Positions 26,315-34,762 of a stretch of DNA of 64,000 nucleotides are shown here, piece after piece. The notes beneath the pieces were generated by a model that saw nothing but the letters and a program-made list of their open reading frames with translations, searched no databases and was not told the origin of the DNA. The translations under genes were made by a program, and so were the position numbers. The stretch comes from Martinezella calliandrae (GTDB lineage Bacteria > Pseudomonadota > Alphaproteobacteria > Rhizobiales > Rhizobiaceae), in NCBI RefSeq assembly GCF_030272695.1, contig NZ_JARFYN010000035.1, positions 1-64,000 of the forward strand, written 5' to 3'. How positions within the stretch are numbered: position 1 is the stretch's first letter; every line of letters begins with the position of its first letter.

Positions 26315-26331
26315 CCCCGCCGGAGGCGGGG
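26315..26331 (+). terminator. Hairpin after degP
   Basis: CCCCGCC-GGA-GGCGGGG, a 7-bp GC stem with a 3-nt loop, lies 46 bp after the stop. No long U-run follows. Confidence 0.6.
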
Positions 26332-26552
26332 CGCAGGTGTGTCTGATCAACTATAAAGCAATGATTAGCGGCTATGTATCGCGCCTTAGACGCGTGCCGT
26401 GAGCGGGGCAATTTTGCCGAAAACATCAATTGTCAATGACTGGTTTACGATGTCGCCAGAGAAGGCTGACACACAACACTCCCCCAACAGGCCTTTCACT
26501 GATACATAACTGTTTGCTCAGACTGTATCCTAGCGTGGATGGTGAGGGGAAC

Positions 26553-28706
26553 ATGCGTAAGGCAGTTGGAGAACAGATTGTGGGGCCGGCACCGATAGAT
26601 GCCGACGAGCCGATCTCGCGCCCGCGCTCAACGGAGGAGATCCCGCCGTCGCGCGAACCTAGTCTCGCCGAGCGCTACGACTGGCTCGTGGCCATGATCA
26701 ACCACGTGCCCGACTATATTTATGCAAAGGATCTGGAGGGGCGCTTTCTATTCGCCAACAGAGCCATCGTCTTGAACAATGGGCTCGAGCGCGTGGAAGA
26801 CATGGTTGGGCTGACGGATTACGACCTCCATCCTTCGGCGGCGGCAGAGAGCATAGCCGCCGTCGAGCGACACGTTATGGAGAGCGGAGAACCCGATCTC
26901 GGATTGGAGGAACGCCGTTTGAGAGGCAACGGCTGGCTGATGATGTCGCGCGTCCCGCTCAGGGACAAAGCGGGGAAGGTGATCGGCGTCGTTGGGGCGT
27001 CGCGCGACATTTCGGCCCGCAAGCGCGGAGAAAGCCTGATGAAGGCTCAGGCGCAACTTCTTAAGGCGGTGGCAAAGGGAGTGCGCCTAGACCCGTTCCT
27101 TCGGGACGTCGCCGAACTGCTCGAAGAGGTTATCCCCGGTATTGCGGCAGCCGTACTGCTGCGCGACGAAGGCGCCGAGGAGCTTCATATCGCGGCGGCG
27201 TGCCGATCTGCGGCCGCCGTGTCGATTTCGCCGGCAGATATTCTCGACAATCCGGCATCGTGGCGCTGCCTCGCAATCTCGTCGGGTGATGGCGGGCAGC
27301 ATGGCGTGCTCGCCGTTCAAGAATCTTCCAGTCATGAAGCGAGCATGTTCGAGTTCCTGACGGGTATCGCGCAAACGATCGGCATCGCGATCGACCGACA
27401 CTATGACGCTGAGCGCATAACCTTCCTTGCTGAGCACGACGCCCTGACCGGATTGCCGAACCGCACGCTGCTCGACCGGATGCTCGATGATATGCTGCGG
27501 CGTGCCGACGAAGCCTCAGGGGAAGTCGCGGTCGTCTTCCTCGACGTCGACAACTTCAAGCTCGTGAACGACAGCCTCGGCCATGCGGCCGGCGACGAGT
27601 TGCTGAAGATCGTCGCGCACCGGATCTCCGAGGAGATTGGACGAGATAATCTGGTATCGCGCATTGGGGGTGACGAGTTCATTCTGGCGCTCCAGCAGAC
27701 CGAAGAAGATTTCGTCCCCCGGCTGGCGCGCATTCGCGAGGCGATCGCGCGCCCGCTTACGCTCGCCGGAATGAACCTGCAGCTCACGTGCAGCATGGGA
27801 ATGGCCTGCTTCGCCGCACACGGCAAAACGGCCACCGAACTGTTCGCCAACGCAGATATGGCGATGTATCGCGCCAAGGAGAACGGCCGAAACAGTATCC
27901 AGGTATTCGATCCAGCAATGGCGGAGAATGCACGGCAAAAACTCGGACGTTCAGAGGAACTTAGGCGCGCCATCGAGCGGGACGAGTTCGTCCTGCACTT
28001 CCAGCCGCAGAAAGACATGACCTCCGGCGAGATCATTGGCGTGGAGGCGCTCGTGCGCTGGAACCATCCGACTGAAGGGCTCGTCTTCCCCGGAGAATTC
28101 ATTCCGCTTGCTGAAGAGTCCGGCCTTATCGTTCCGATTGGCGAGGCTGTCCTGCGCAAGGCGTGCGGCCAGGCGAAAAAATGGCAGGAGCTCGGGCTGC
28201 CTCCGGTGAAGATCGGCGTCAACATGTCGGCGCGGCAATTCCAAGAACCTGGCATGATCCGGCATGTGGCCGCCGCCCTCGCCGAGAGTGGTCTTGAACC
28301 GCGGTGGCTCGAGATCGAGGTTACTGAGAGCCTTCTGATGCGCGACGTGCAAGGGGCGATCATGAAGATGCATGAACTGAACGCCTTGGGCGTCAGCCTC
28401 GCGATCGACGATTTCGGTACGGGCTATTCGAGCTTGAGCACGCTGAAACGCTTCCCGCTTTCTCGCCTCAAGATCGACCGATCCTTCATCGCAGATATTC
28501 CCGATGATGCCGACGACATGGCAATCACGTCGGCGATCGTCTCGCTTGCACGGATATTGGCGCTGGACGTGATCGCCGAAGGCGTAGAGACCGAGGCGCA
28601 GGCCCATTTTCTGTCTGAGGCCGGATGCCACGCCATTCAGGGGTATCTGTTCAGCAGGCCCATCCCGGCAGAGGAGATGACACGCGTGATGCGGGAAGGA
28701 ACTTAG
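26553..28706 (+). CDS. PAS-GAF-GGDEF-EAL cyclic-di-GMP protein
   Basis: The ATG at 26553 follows GAGGGG; the frame opens 123 bp earlier without a site. The protein has 717 residues. A PAS domain (YDWLVAMINHVPDYIYAKDLE-like; core NHVPDYIYAKD) covers about 45-165, then a GAF-like segment (VRLDPFLRDVAELLEEVIPG) and a GGDEF domain with GGDEF at 372-376. The EAL domain begins with EAL at 498-500 and keeps DDFGTGYSSL and ViaEGVE-type motifs. Both catalytic signatures look intact, so it may make and degrade cyclic di-GMP, with the PAS domain sensing. There are no membrane segments. Confidence 0.88.
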   Translation: MRKAVGEQIVGPAPIDADEPISRPRSTEEIPPSREPSLAERYDWLVAMINHVPDYIYAKDLEGRFLFANRAIVLNNGLERVEDMVGLTDYDLHPSAAAESIAAVERHVMESGEPDLGLEERRLRGNGWLMMSRVPLRDKAGKVIGVVGASRDISARKRGESLMKAQAQLLKAVAKGVRLDPFLRDVAELLEEVIPGIAAAVLLRDEGAEELHIAAACRSAAAVSISPADILDNPASWRCLAISSGDGGQHGVLAVQESSSHEASMFEFLTGIAQTIGIAIDRHYDAERITFLAEHDALTGLPNRTLLDRMLDDMLRRADEASGEVAVVFLDVDNFKLVNDSLGHAAGDELLKIVAHRISEEIGRDNLVSRIGGDEFILALQQTEEDFVPRLARIREAIARPLTLAGMNLQLTCSMGMACFAAHGKTATELFANADMAMYRAKENGRNSIQVFDPAMAENARQKLGRSEELRRAIERDEFVLHFQPQKDMTSGEIIGVEALVRWNHPTEGLVFPGEFIPLAEESGLIVPIGEAVLRKACGQAKKWQELGLPPVKIGVNMSARQFQEPGMIRHVAAALAESGLEPRWLEIEVTESLLMRDVQGAIMKMHELNALGVSLAIDDFGTGYSSLSTLKRFPLSRLKIDRSFIADIPDDADDMAITSAIVSLARILALDVIAEGVETEAQAHFLSEAGCHAIQGYLFSRPIPAEEMTRVMREGT

Positions 28707-29180
28707 GGTTTCTTTTTCACCTTCATCTACCGGAAGAGACCAGTCTGCACCGCGCGAACCTCCCTCAGGCAGTCGCCTCGGACGGCACTTGCAGGCCGGC
28801 GGATATAAAGGCCAGCCACAGAGCTTGGCTCTAATGATTGAAAGAGTGAGCGCAATAGCGCTGCCGCGTCAAAGCCCCGATCAACCCATCAGCAGTGCAT
28901 AGAGCTGGAAATAAGGCATCTAGAAGGACCGACATAGTTTTTCGATTGCGGGAAACACGGCGCAAAATATAAATCTGCTAAAGGATCCCGGCTTTTAACA
29001 AAAGGAACGTTTCTGCGTTGCGTCACGATAGTTTTTGTCCAAACTATGCCGTGGTGATGATAGAGAAGGGTGTTAGGGGTGGACAGGAACCGCCCATCGG
29101 CGGGCTTTGCGTTCTACCGATACCATCACAGCATAAGGCTTCAGGACTTTTGACGGGGCTGAGCGGCAGCAGGAGTTGGA
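28707..29180. other. Intergenic region before the DnaJ-domain gene
   Basis: About 470 bp in which I find no gene or strong hairpin. The middle (28920-29040) is relatively AT-rich and may contain the promoter of the DnaJ-domain gene. Confidence 0.35.
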
Positions 29181-29816
29181 GTGACCGATCCATACGAGAT
29201 TCTCGGCATCGGACGCGATGCGAGCGAAGAACAGATCAAGACCGCCTATCGCAAGCGGGCAAAGACGACGCATCCCGATTCCGGCGGTGACGTTGATGCC
29301 TTCGGGCGGCTACAGAAGGCCTATGAGCTGCTTCTGGACCCCGTGCGCCGAAAGCTCTTTGACGACACTGGCTACGACGTCGAACTGACCGACGCTGTCG
29401 ATCTGCAGGCACTGGTCGCCATCGAGAAGCTCATTACCGATATGGTTCTGGACGAGCGCGAACCCGGAACCTTCGATCCTGTCGCCCATATGCGCGCCAG
29501 TCTTTTGGACGAAATCCGCAAGGCAAACTTCTCCAAAAGCGAGTTGGAGCGTCATTCCGACCGAATCCGTCTTCATTTGGACCGCTTGGGAAAACGTCCA
29601 GGCAAGGATGTCGTCGGCCATATGCTGCGCGCCCGCATCAAGGCCATCGCTACAGCGATCAGCGAAACGGAAGCAAAGATCGACGCCACCGAGCGCGCCT
29701 GTGACATGCTCGACGGCTATCTCTATGTCATGGACACGCCGATGCTCGAAGAAGAAGAAGCGACATCGGATGTCGAATGGGGCGACACGACCGAGGCCCG
29801 CTTCGCCGCCCAGTGA
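29181..29816 (+). CDS. J-domain (DnaJ-like) protein
   Basis: The GTG at 29181 follows AGGAG by 5 nt. The 211-residue product has a J domain at residues 1-65: DPYEILGIGRDASEEQIKTA, then THPDSGGD with the essential HPD tripeptide, then AYELLLDPVRRKLFDDTG. The remaining 145 residues are helical and acidic at the end (EEEEATSDVEWGD) and lack the Gly/Phe and zinc-finger regions of DnaJ. It is therefore a specialised Hsp70 co-chaperone of unknown client. Confidence 0.85.
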   Translation: MTDPYEILGIGRDASEEQIKTAYRKRAKTTHPDSGGDVDAFGRLQKAYELLLDPVRRKLFDDTGYDVELTDAVDLQALVAIEKLITDMVLDEREPGTFDPVAHMRASLLDEIRKANFSKSELERHSDRIRLHLDRLGKRPGKDVVGHMLRARIKAIATAISETEAKIDATERACDMLDGYLYVMDTPMLEEEEATSDVEWGDTTEARFAAQ

Positions 29817-29848
29817 CTCCCGCAGGTCAAATGCCTCCGTGAAACGCT

Positions 29849-29873
29849 GGAACTTTCGACCGGCAACCGGGTT
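29849..29873 (+). promoter_or_regulatory. EcfG-like promoter ahead of DUF899 gene
   Basis: GGAAC at 29849-29853, a 16-bp spacer and GGTT at 29870-29873 resemble the GGAAC-N16/17-CGTT sites of the alphaproteobacterial general stress sigma factor. The DUF899 start is 85 bp downstream. The -10 part is imperfect. Confidence 0.4.
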
Positions 29874-29957
29874 TTTCCTCCGCGTTATTGTCGAAATCCG
29901 CCGGTGCCATACGACCAGTACTGGGCCGCGGGACCGGGATCGCACAGGGAGGACACC

Positions 29958-30671
29958 ATGATCAACGAAGATGGATACATACCGGCTGCTGAACTGGCGC
30001 AAAGGAACGGCGCGAGGTTTCCCAACGAGAGCAATGAATACAGGCTGGCGCGAAATGATCTACTGGCTGAGGAGATCGAACTCAGGCGGCATATAGAGCG
30101 TGTCGCCGCGCAGCGGCGTGCGTTGCCGCCGGGTGGCTTGGTGAAAAAACACTATCAATTCATCAGCCCGGACGGCCCGGTCGATTTCGCCGATCTGTTC
30201 GACGATAAGGATACCCTGCTGATCTACAGTTACATGTTCGGGCCGGAGCGAGCGCGGCCATGCCCGATGTGCACATCGTTCCTTTCCGCGCTGGACGGTG
30301 AAGTGCTCGATATCGAGCAGCGAATGGCCATCGCCGTCGTCGCTCGATCACCGATCGAGAGACTACTTGATTTCCAGAGGGAACGCCGCTGGCAGCATCT
30401 GCCACTCTATTGCGACCCGACCGGCGAATATAGCCGCGATTATCGTGCGCTCGGCCCCAATGGCAGCGATGATGCGGCCATCAATGTCTTTACGCGCAGA
30501 GACGGAACAATCCGGCATTTCTGGAGCGAGGAAATGGGTCCGGTGACCGCTGATCCTGGCCAGGATCCGCGCGGGGCGCCCGACCTCATGCCGTTATGGA
30601 CGATTTTGGACATGACGCCTGAGGGACGGGCAAGGGATTGGTATCCGAAGCTCATTTATGGACATGCATGA
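29958..30671 (+). CDS. DUF899 thioredoxin-fold protein
   Basis: The ATG at 29958 follows GGGAGG; 237 residues. The family pattern is clear: LAEEIELRRHIERVAAQRR and LPPGG, then YQFISPDGPVDFADLF, TLLIYSYMFG, and RPCPMCTSFLSALDGE, a CxxC at the position of thioredoxin-like active sites. It ends in TPEGRARDWYPKLIYG. DUF899 proteins are predicted thioredoxin-like reductants without a defined substrate. The last 20 bp overlap the end of the histidine kinase on the other strand. Confidence 0.85.
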   Translation: MINEDGYIPAAELAQRNGARFPNESNEYRLARNDLLAEEIELRRHIERVAAQRRALPPGGLVKKHYQFISPDGPVDFADLFDDKDTLLIYSYMFGPERARPCPMCTSFLSALDGEVLDIEQRMAIAVVARSPIERLLDFQRERRWQHLPLYCDPTGEYSRDYRALGPNGSDDAAINVFTRRDGTIRHFWSEEMGPVTADPGQDPRGAPDLMPLWTILDMTPEGRARDWYPKLIYGHA

Positions 30672-32655
30672 CGGGAGAACATCGACCATCTCCCGTCGGC
30701 AGACGTCGTTGGTTGGCGACGGGAGCAACCCCTATGGCTTTGGCAATCACCGCGGCAAGCTGTTGCTGATTGAACGGCTTTGCGAGACGGGGCAGATCGT
30801 TGTTGCTGCCGGCCGGCAGCTCGGCGTAACCGCTCGCAAGGATGACCGGCAAGTCGGGCATCCGCTCGGCGATCGCCGCAGCGAACTCCGAGCCTGTCAT
30901 CCTCGGCATGGAATGATCGGTGATGACGAGATGGATGTCGTGGTGATCCTCGATCAGCTTCAGCGCCTCCTCGCCCGAATGAGCTTGCAGAACGGTGTGG
31001 CCCAGATCCTCTAGCATGAACGCCGTGTTCATCAGGACCAACGCATCATCGTCCACCGCCAAAATATTGAAGGAGCCTCCGGCTGCTGGCGCTGCTTCTG
31101 CCACCGGCTCCTCCATCTTCACGCTTGTCTCCGCCGCAACAGGAAGCCAAAGCTCGGCCGTCGTCCCGGCGCCCCTGCATGATTTCAGGACCAGCTTGCC
31201 TCCTGACTGTGCCATTAACCCTTGAACCATGGACAGCCCGAGGCCAGTTCCCTTGCCCACTCCCTTGGTCGTGAAGAATGGCGTGGTTGCATTGGCAAGC
31301 GTCTCCTCGTCCATCCCCTCTCCTTCATCTTTTAAGGAGAGGCAGATAAAGGCGCCCGCTTCCAGACCGTTCACTTCATCCTTTGCAATCTCCCGAAGTC
31401 TGGCGGCGATGACGAGCGACCCGCCTTTTGGCATTGCGTCGCGTGCGTTCACCGCCAGATTCAAAAGAGCATTCTCGAGCTGGTTCGGATCGGTTTTCAC
31501 CCTTGGAAGGCTTAAGGGGAAATGCGTCTCGATCATCATCGACGGACCCATCGCGCCCTGCAGCAAGTCAGTCATGTTGCGAACCAGCTCGGTCACGTCG
31601 AGCGGTTCAAGCTTGAGTTCTTGACGCCGAGAAAATGCAAGCATGCGCTGCGTCAGCGCCGCGCCGCGCTGCGCGCCTTGAATGGCGTTGTCGATAAACG
31701 GAGTAATGCTGGGATTGTCAGCGACACGCTTGCGCAGGATTTCGAGGCTCCCGAGAACGGCCATCAGCAGATTGTTGAAATCGTGAGCCATTCCACCGGT
31801 CAATTGGCCGACCGCTTCCATCTTTTGTGCCTGGAACAATTCTTCCTTCGCCTGTTCCAGCTTGCGCTGGGCTTCTCTTTTCTCAGTGATATCGCGCGTG
31901 ACCTTAGCGAAACCCAGAAGGAATCCATCATCGGTGCGAATAGCGTCTATCACAACGCTCGCCCAAAACCGGGACCCATCCTTCCGGACCCTCCAGCCTT
32001 CGTTTTCGAAACGTCCATCCTTGGCGGCGATATCGAGCGCTCTCCAGGGCAGTCCCGCCGTGCGGTCTTCCTGCGTATAGAAGCGGGAGAAATGCTGGCC
32101 GAGAATTTCTTGCTGCGTGTAGCCTTTAATACGTTGTGCCCCCAGGTTCCAACTGGAGACGTGCCCCCGGGGGTCGAGCATGTAGATCGCGTAGTCTGCA
32201 ACCCCCTGAACGAGGATGCGGAACTGCTCTTCGCTCCGCTTGAGCTCGAGTTCCGCCATTCTTCGTCCGGAAAGATCGCGCGTAATCTTTGCAAATCCCA
32301 GCAAATCGCCCTCCGCATTTCTGATCGCGTCGATGACCGCGTGCGCCCAATATCGCGAACCGTCCTTTCGCAGATACCATCCTTCGTTTTCGAACCGCCC
32401 TGTCTCGGTAGCCGTTTTCAGTGCCAGTTGGGGCAGGCCCGCCTCACGATCTTCAGGAATGTAGAAGCGCGAAAAATGTTCTCCGATGATTTCGGCTTCG
32501 GTATATCCCTTGGATCGCTGAGCGCCGATGTTCCAGCTTATGACTAGTCCATGCGGATCAAGCATGTAGATGGCGTAATCCGTGATGGCATCGACAAGGA
32601 GCCTGTGGTGTCCTTCTAAGATGGACGACTGAGCGGCGCTCACGTTGGCGGTCAT
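30652..32655 (-). CDS. PAS-PAS hybrid histidine kinase with receiver domain
   Basis: A 667-residue soluble sensor kinase. Two near-duplicate PAS domains (about 17-135 and 147-262) share TDYAIYMLDPHG or ADYAIYMLDPRG, HFSRFY and FENEGW. The HisKA box is GGMAHDFNNLL with His291. The HATPase domain has LNLAVNARDAMPKGG, DEGEGMD and GKGTGLGLSMVQG. The C-terminal receiver has LAVDDDALVL and Asp580 in VITDHSMPRMTG. Absence of membrane segments means a cytosolic signal. An EcfG-like promoter and a 7-bp inverted repeat lie upstream. No response regulator gene is adjacent. Confidence 0.9.
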   Translation of the reverse strand: MTANVSAAQSSILEGHHRLLVDAITDYAIYMLDPHGLVISWNIGAQRSKGYTEAEIIGEHFSRFYIPEDREAGLPQLALKTATETGRFENEGWYLRKDGSRYWAHAVIDAIRNAEGDLLGFAKITRDLSGRRMAELELKRSEEQFRILVQGVADYAIYMLDPRGHVSSWNLGAQRIKGYTQQEILGQHFSRFYTQEDRTAGLPWRALDIAAKDGRFENEGWRVRKDGSRFWASVVIDAIRTDDGFLLGFAKVTRDITEKREAQRKLEQAKEELFQAQKMEAVGQLTGGMAHDFNNLLMAVLGSLEILRKRVADNPSITPFIDNAIQGAQRGAALTQRMLAFSRRQELKLEPLDVTELVRNMTDLLQGAMGPSMMIETHFPLSLPRVKTDPNQLENALLNLAVNARDAMPKGGSLVIAARLREIAKDEVNGLEAGAFICLSLKDEGEGMDEETLANATTPFFTTKGVGKGTGLGLSMVQGLMAQSGGKLVLKSCRGAGTTAELWLPVAAETSVKMEEPVAEAAPAAGGSFNILAVDDDALVLMNTAFMLEDLGHTVLQAHSGEEALKLIEDHHDIHLVITDHSMPRMTGSEFAAAIAERMPDLPVILASGYAELPAGSNNDLPRLAKPFNQQQLAAVIAKAIGVAPVANQRRLPTGDGRCSPVMHVHK

Positions 32656-32664
32656 GCTGTCCTC

Positions 32665-32682
32665 TGACGTTTCTTAACGTCA
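32665..32682 (-). promoter_or_regulatory. Inverted repeat in kinase leader
   Basis: TGACGTT-TCTT-AACGTCA, a perfect 7-bp inverted repeat with a 4-nt centre, starts 10 bp before the kinase start codon. It may be an operator or form an RNA hairpin next to the ribosome-binding site. Confidence 0.5.
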
Positions 32683-32685
32683 TTA

Positions 32686-32710
32686 AACTGTAGAAGCGCG
32701 GTTTGGTTCC
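32686..32710 (-). promoter_or_regulatory. EcfG-like promoter of the hybrid kinase
   Basis: Read on the minus strand: GGAAC (32710-32706), a 16-bp spacer, and AGTT (32689-32686). This resembles the GGAAC-N16/17-CGTT consensus of the general stress sigma factor with one mismatch in the -10 part. The start codon is 31 bp downstream. Confidence 0.45.
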
Positions 32711-32996
32711 CTCAGAGGTCCGGTCCCTTAATCGAAAATGGCATTCGGTCGTCTGCAGCGTGTTCGCTCAAACCCGAATACATTTACCGACGCCGTTCCC
32801 GAAATCCGTTAACTCAATGTTTATTCTAATAAAATGCGAATACAGATTCACGTGCACTTTCTTGGGCAATGGATTGTTAACCATAACCACACTCATCACC
32901 GTGACAATGACGAGCGTCCGACCGACAGCCGGAGCCGGACGTCACAAGGAAGCGGAGCCTATGCTCGCTATCATCCTGCCTGATGCGGCCTGGCGA
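32711..32996. other. Intergenic region between kinase and M24 peptidase
   Basis: No gene or clear terminator is visible. With the promoter elements listed separately it completes a 341-bp non-coding gap. Confidence 0.35.
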
Positions 32997-34139
32997 TTAC
33001 GAAAATGGCTCGGTCGGCCCGCGGGCGGGAGTGGTGAACCAATGCGGACCATCCGCCGCCATGTAGATATGATCTTCCAACCGAATACCGAATTTGTCGG
33101 GAAAGACGATCATCGGCTCGTTGGAAAAGCACATGCCGGCGGCGAGCGGCATGGCATTGCCGCGGACGATATAGGGCTCTTCATGGATTTGTAGGCCGAG
33201 GCCATGGCCGGCGCGGTGGGGCAGTCCCGGCAGACTGTAATTTGGACCGAGAGCATGTCTTGAAAGCACACTGCGCGCGCCATCATCAAGGCTCGAACAG
33301 GGCACGCCGAGCTTGGCGGCATCGAAGACCGCCTGTTGGGCCTCCCGTTCGATTGCCCAGGCCGCTTCGAATTCTTTGTTGCCACCTTCAAGTACATAGG
33401 TCCGGGTCAAATCCGAATGATAACCGTCGATCTGGCATCCCGTATCGACAAGCACGGCGTCACCTTCGCCAAGCGTCTGGTCACCTTCGGCGCCATGTGG
33501 CAGCGAAGTCGCCGTTCCGAAGGAAACAATACAGAACGTCGAGCCTCCATCGGCGCCGACCTCGCGATGCCGGCGATCGATGAAGTCGATGACTTCCGAA
33601 GCCTTGATACCTGGCTTCATCAGGGCATGCGCCTGCTTCTGGATATCGAGCGTCAGGTTCATGGCGTACTGAATTAGGGCGATCTCAGCTGGAGACTTGA
33701 TACGCCGCAGGCTCCGGATGATCTGGCCGCCGTCCTTCAATCTTTCGGCCCTAAATTGCGCAGCAAGCCTGTGGTAGAAGAAAAGCGGCAGCTCATCGTC
33801 AAGTGCGAGCGAGCCGGCCTGACCGAGCAAGCGTGATACCAGCGCGGCGCTATTTTCTTCCTCCTCCCACACCAGGATCTCACCAGGCAGGTGCGACAAG
33901 GTCTCGACGCGGCTGCGTTCAAAACCCGGGACGATATAGTAAAGTGCCGTCGGCGTGACGAGGGCGCCGAGGAACCGTTCGCTCGCATGCCAGACGAGAC
34001 CTGTAAAATAGCGCAGGCTTTCGGTCGAACCCAGCAGCATACCGGCGAACTGCTCGGCCTCAAACGCCTGTCTCAACCGCGCCAGGCGAAGCTGCCGTTC
34101 ATCGTCAGTGATGCGGGCGACGGGGTGGGACCATGTCAT
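32997..34139 (-). CDS. M24-family metallopeptidase (Xaa-Pro peptidase-like)
   Basis: A 380-residue protein. The N-terminal creatinase-like domain (GMLLGSTESLRYFTGL) is followed by a pita-bread catalytic domain whose metal ligands appear in order: Asp in AVLVDTGCQIDG, Asp in YHSDLTRTYVL, His in RAGHGLGLQIHEEP, Glu in SNEPMIVF and Glu in IRLEDHI. All five are present, so an active dinuclear aminopeptidase or prolidase-like enzyme is expected. There is no signal peptide. It stands in the same orientation as the small membrane protein gene upstream, separated by 218 bp with two hairpins. Confidence 0.85.
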   Translation of the reverse strand: MTWSHPVARITDDERQLRLARLRQAFEAEQFAGMLLGSTESLRYFTGLVWHASERFLGALVTPTALYYIVPGFERSRVETLSHLPGEILVWEEEENSAALVSRLLGQAGSLALDDELPLFFYHRLAAQFRAERLKDGGQIIRSLRRIKSPAEIALIQYAMNLTLDIQKQAHALMKPGIKASEVIDFIDRRHREVGADGGSTFCIVSFGTATSLPHGAEGDQTLGEGDAVLVDTGCQIDGYHSDLTRTYVLEGGNKEFEAAWAIEREAQQAVFDAAKLGVPCSSLDDGARSVLSRHALGPNYSLPGLPHRAGHGLGLQIHEEPYIVRGNAMPLAAGMCFSNEPMIVFPDKFGIRLEDHIYMAADGPHWFTTPARGPTEPFS

Positions 34140-34245
34140 CGTGATTTCCAGTACCTATTGTCTGCGGTTATCCTGCGGCTGGCACCGCGTCTGGAATCGA
34201 CATTAATGCGATTGTGGGCAAAATGTCGACAAGAAAACGAAAACA

Positions 34246-34294
34246 AGGAGGTAATACTCCTGTATGAGGCAGCGGTTGCCGGCGCGCCGGCAAC
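34246..34294 (-). terminator. Two hairpins between small membrane gene and M24 peptidase
   Basis: GTTGCCGGCGCGCCGGCAAC at 34275-34294 is a perfect 20-bp palindrome, and AGGAG-GTAATA-CTCCT at 34246-34261 forms a second stem. They lie after the stop of the small membrane protein gene as read on the minus strand and probably end its transcript. Confidence 0.5.
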
Positions 34295-34357
34295 AGCCCG
34301 ATAGAACCGACATAAACCACACGTCGCGCCCCGACGGGCTCGTGCTTTTGAAGAATT

Positions 34358-34570
34358 CTAGTCGGCGTCGTCCGGTATTGCCTGAATATAGCGCAAGACG
34401 CCATAAAAAATTCCGAAGAGAACAAGCACCAAAAATCCGCGACGAATGTCATGCAGCAATGTGTGGTGATGCCTCACCACGAGCAAAAACAAGTTGTACA
34501 TGACTATGGCGAGCGCGGTCATGACCGTGGCGAGTAAAAGTACGATGTTGCGAGAAATAAACCTAACCAT
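34358..34570 (-). CDS. Small two-helix membrane protein
   Basis: The ATG at 34570 is preferred because GAGGTGG lies just before it; another ATG is four codons earlier. The 70-residue protein has two membrane segments, ISRNIVLLLATVMTALAIVM and GFLVLVLFGIFYGVL, linked by a His-rich turn (VVRHHHTLLHDI). The function is unknown. The His cluster between helices could bind metal. Confidence 0.6.
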   Translation of the reverse strand: MVRFISRNIVLLLATVMTALAIVMYNLFLLVVRHHHTLLHDIRRGFLVLVLFGIFYGVLRYIQAIPDDAD

Positions 34571-34762
34571 TGCCCACCTCATTTCCCTTGATCATATAGA
34601 AGAGAAATTAGGGACGAATTAGGACGGATCGGGCGCCTGCGGAGAACCCTGCCGATGTGGTCATTACAAATTGTCCATGTCGGGAAAAAGCCACAATTTC
34701 CGAACTTTCTTGTCACAATTGCCTGCGAGCCTGTCTGATATCGGTGACATGGTGACAAGCTG

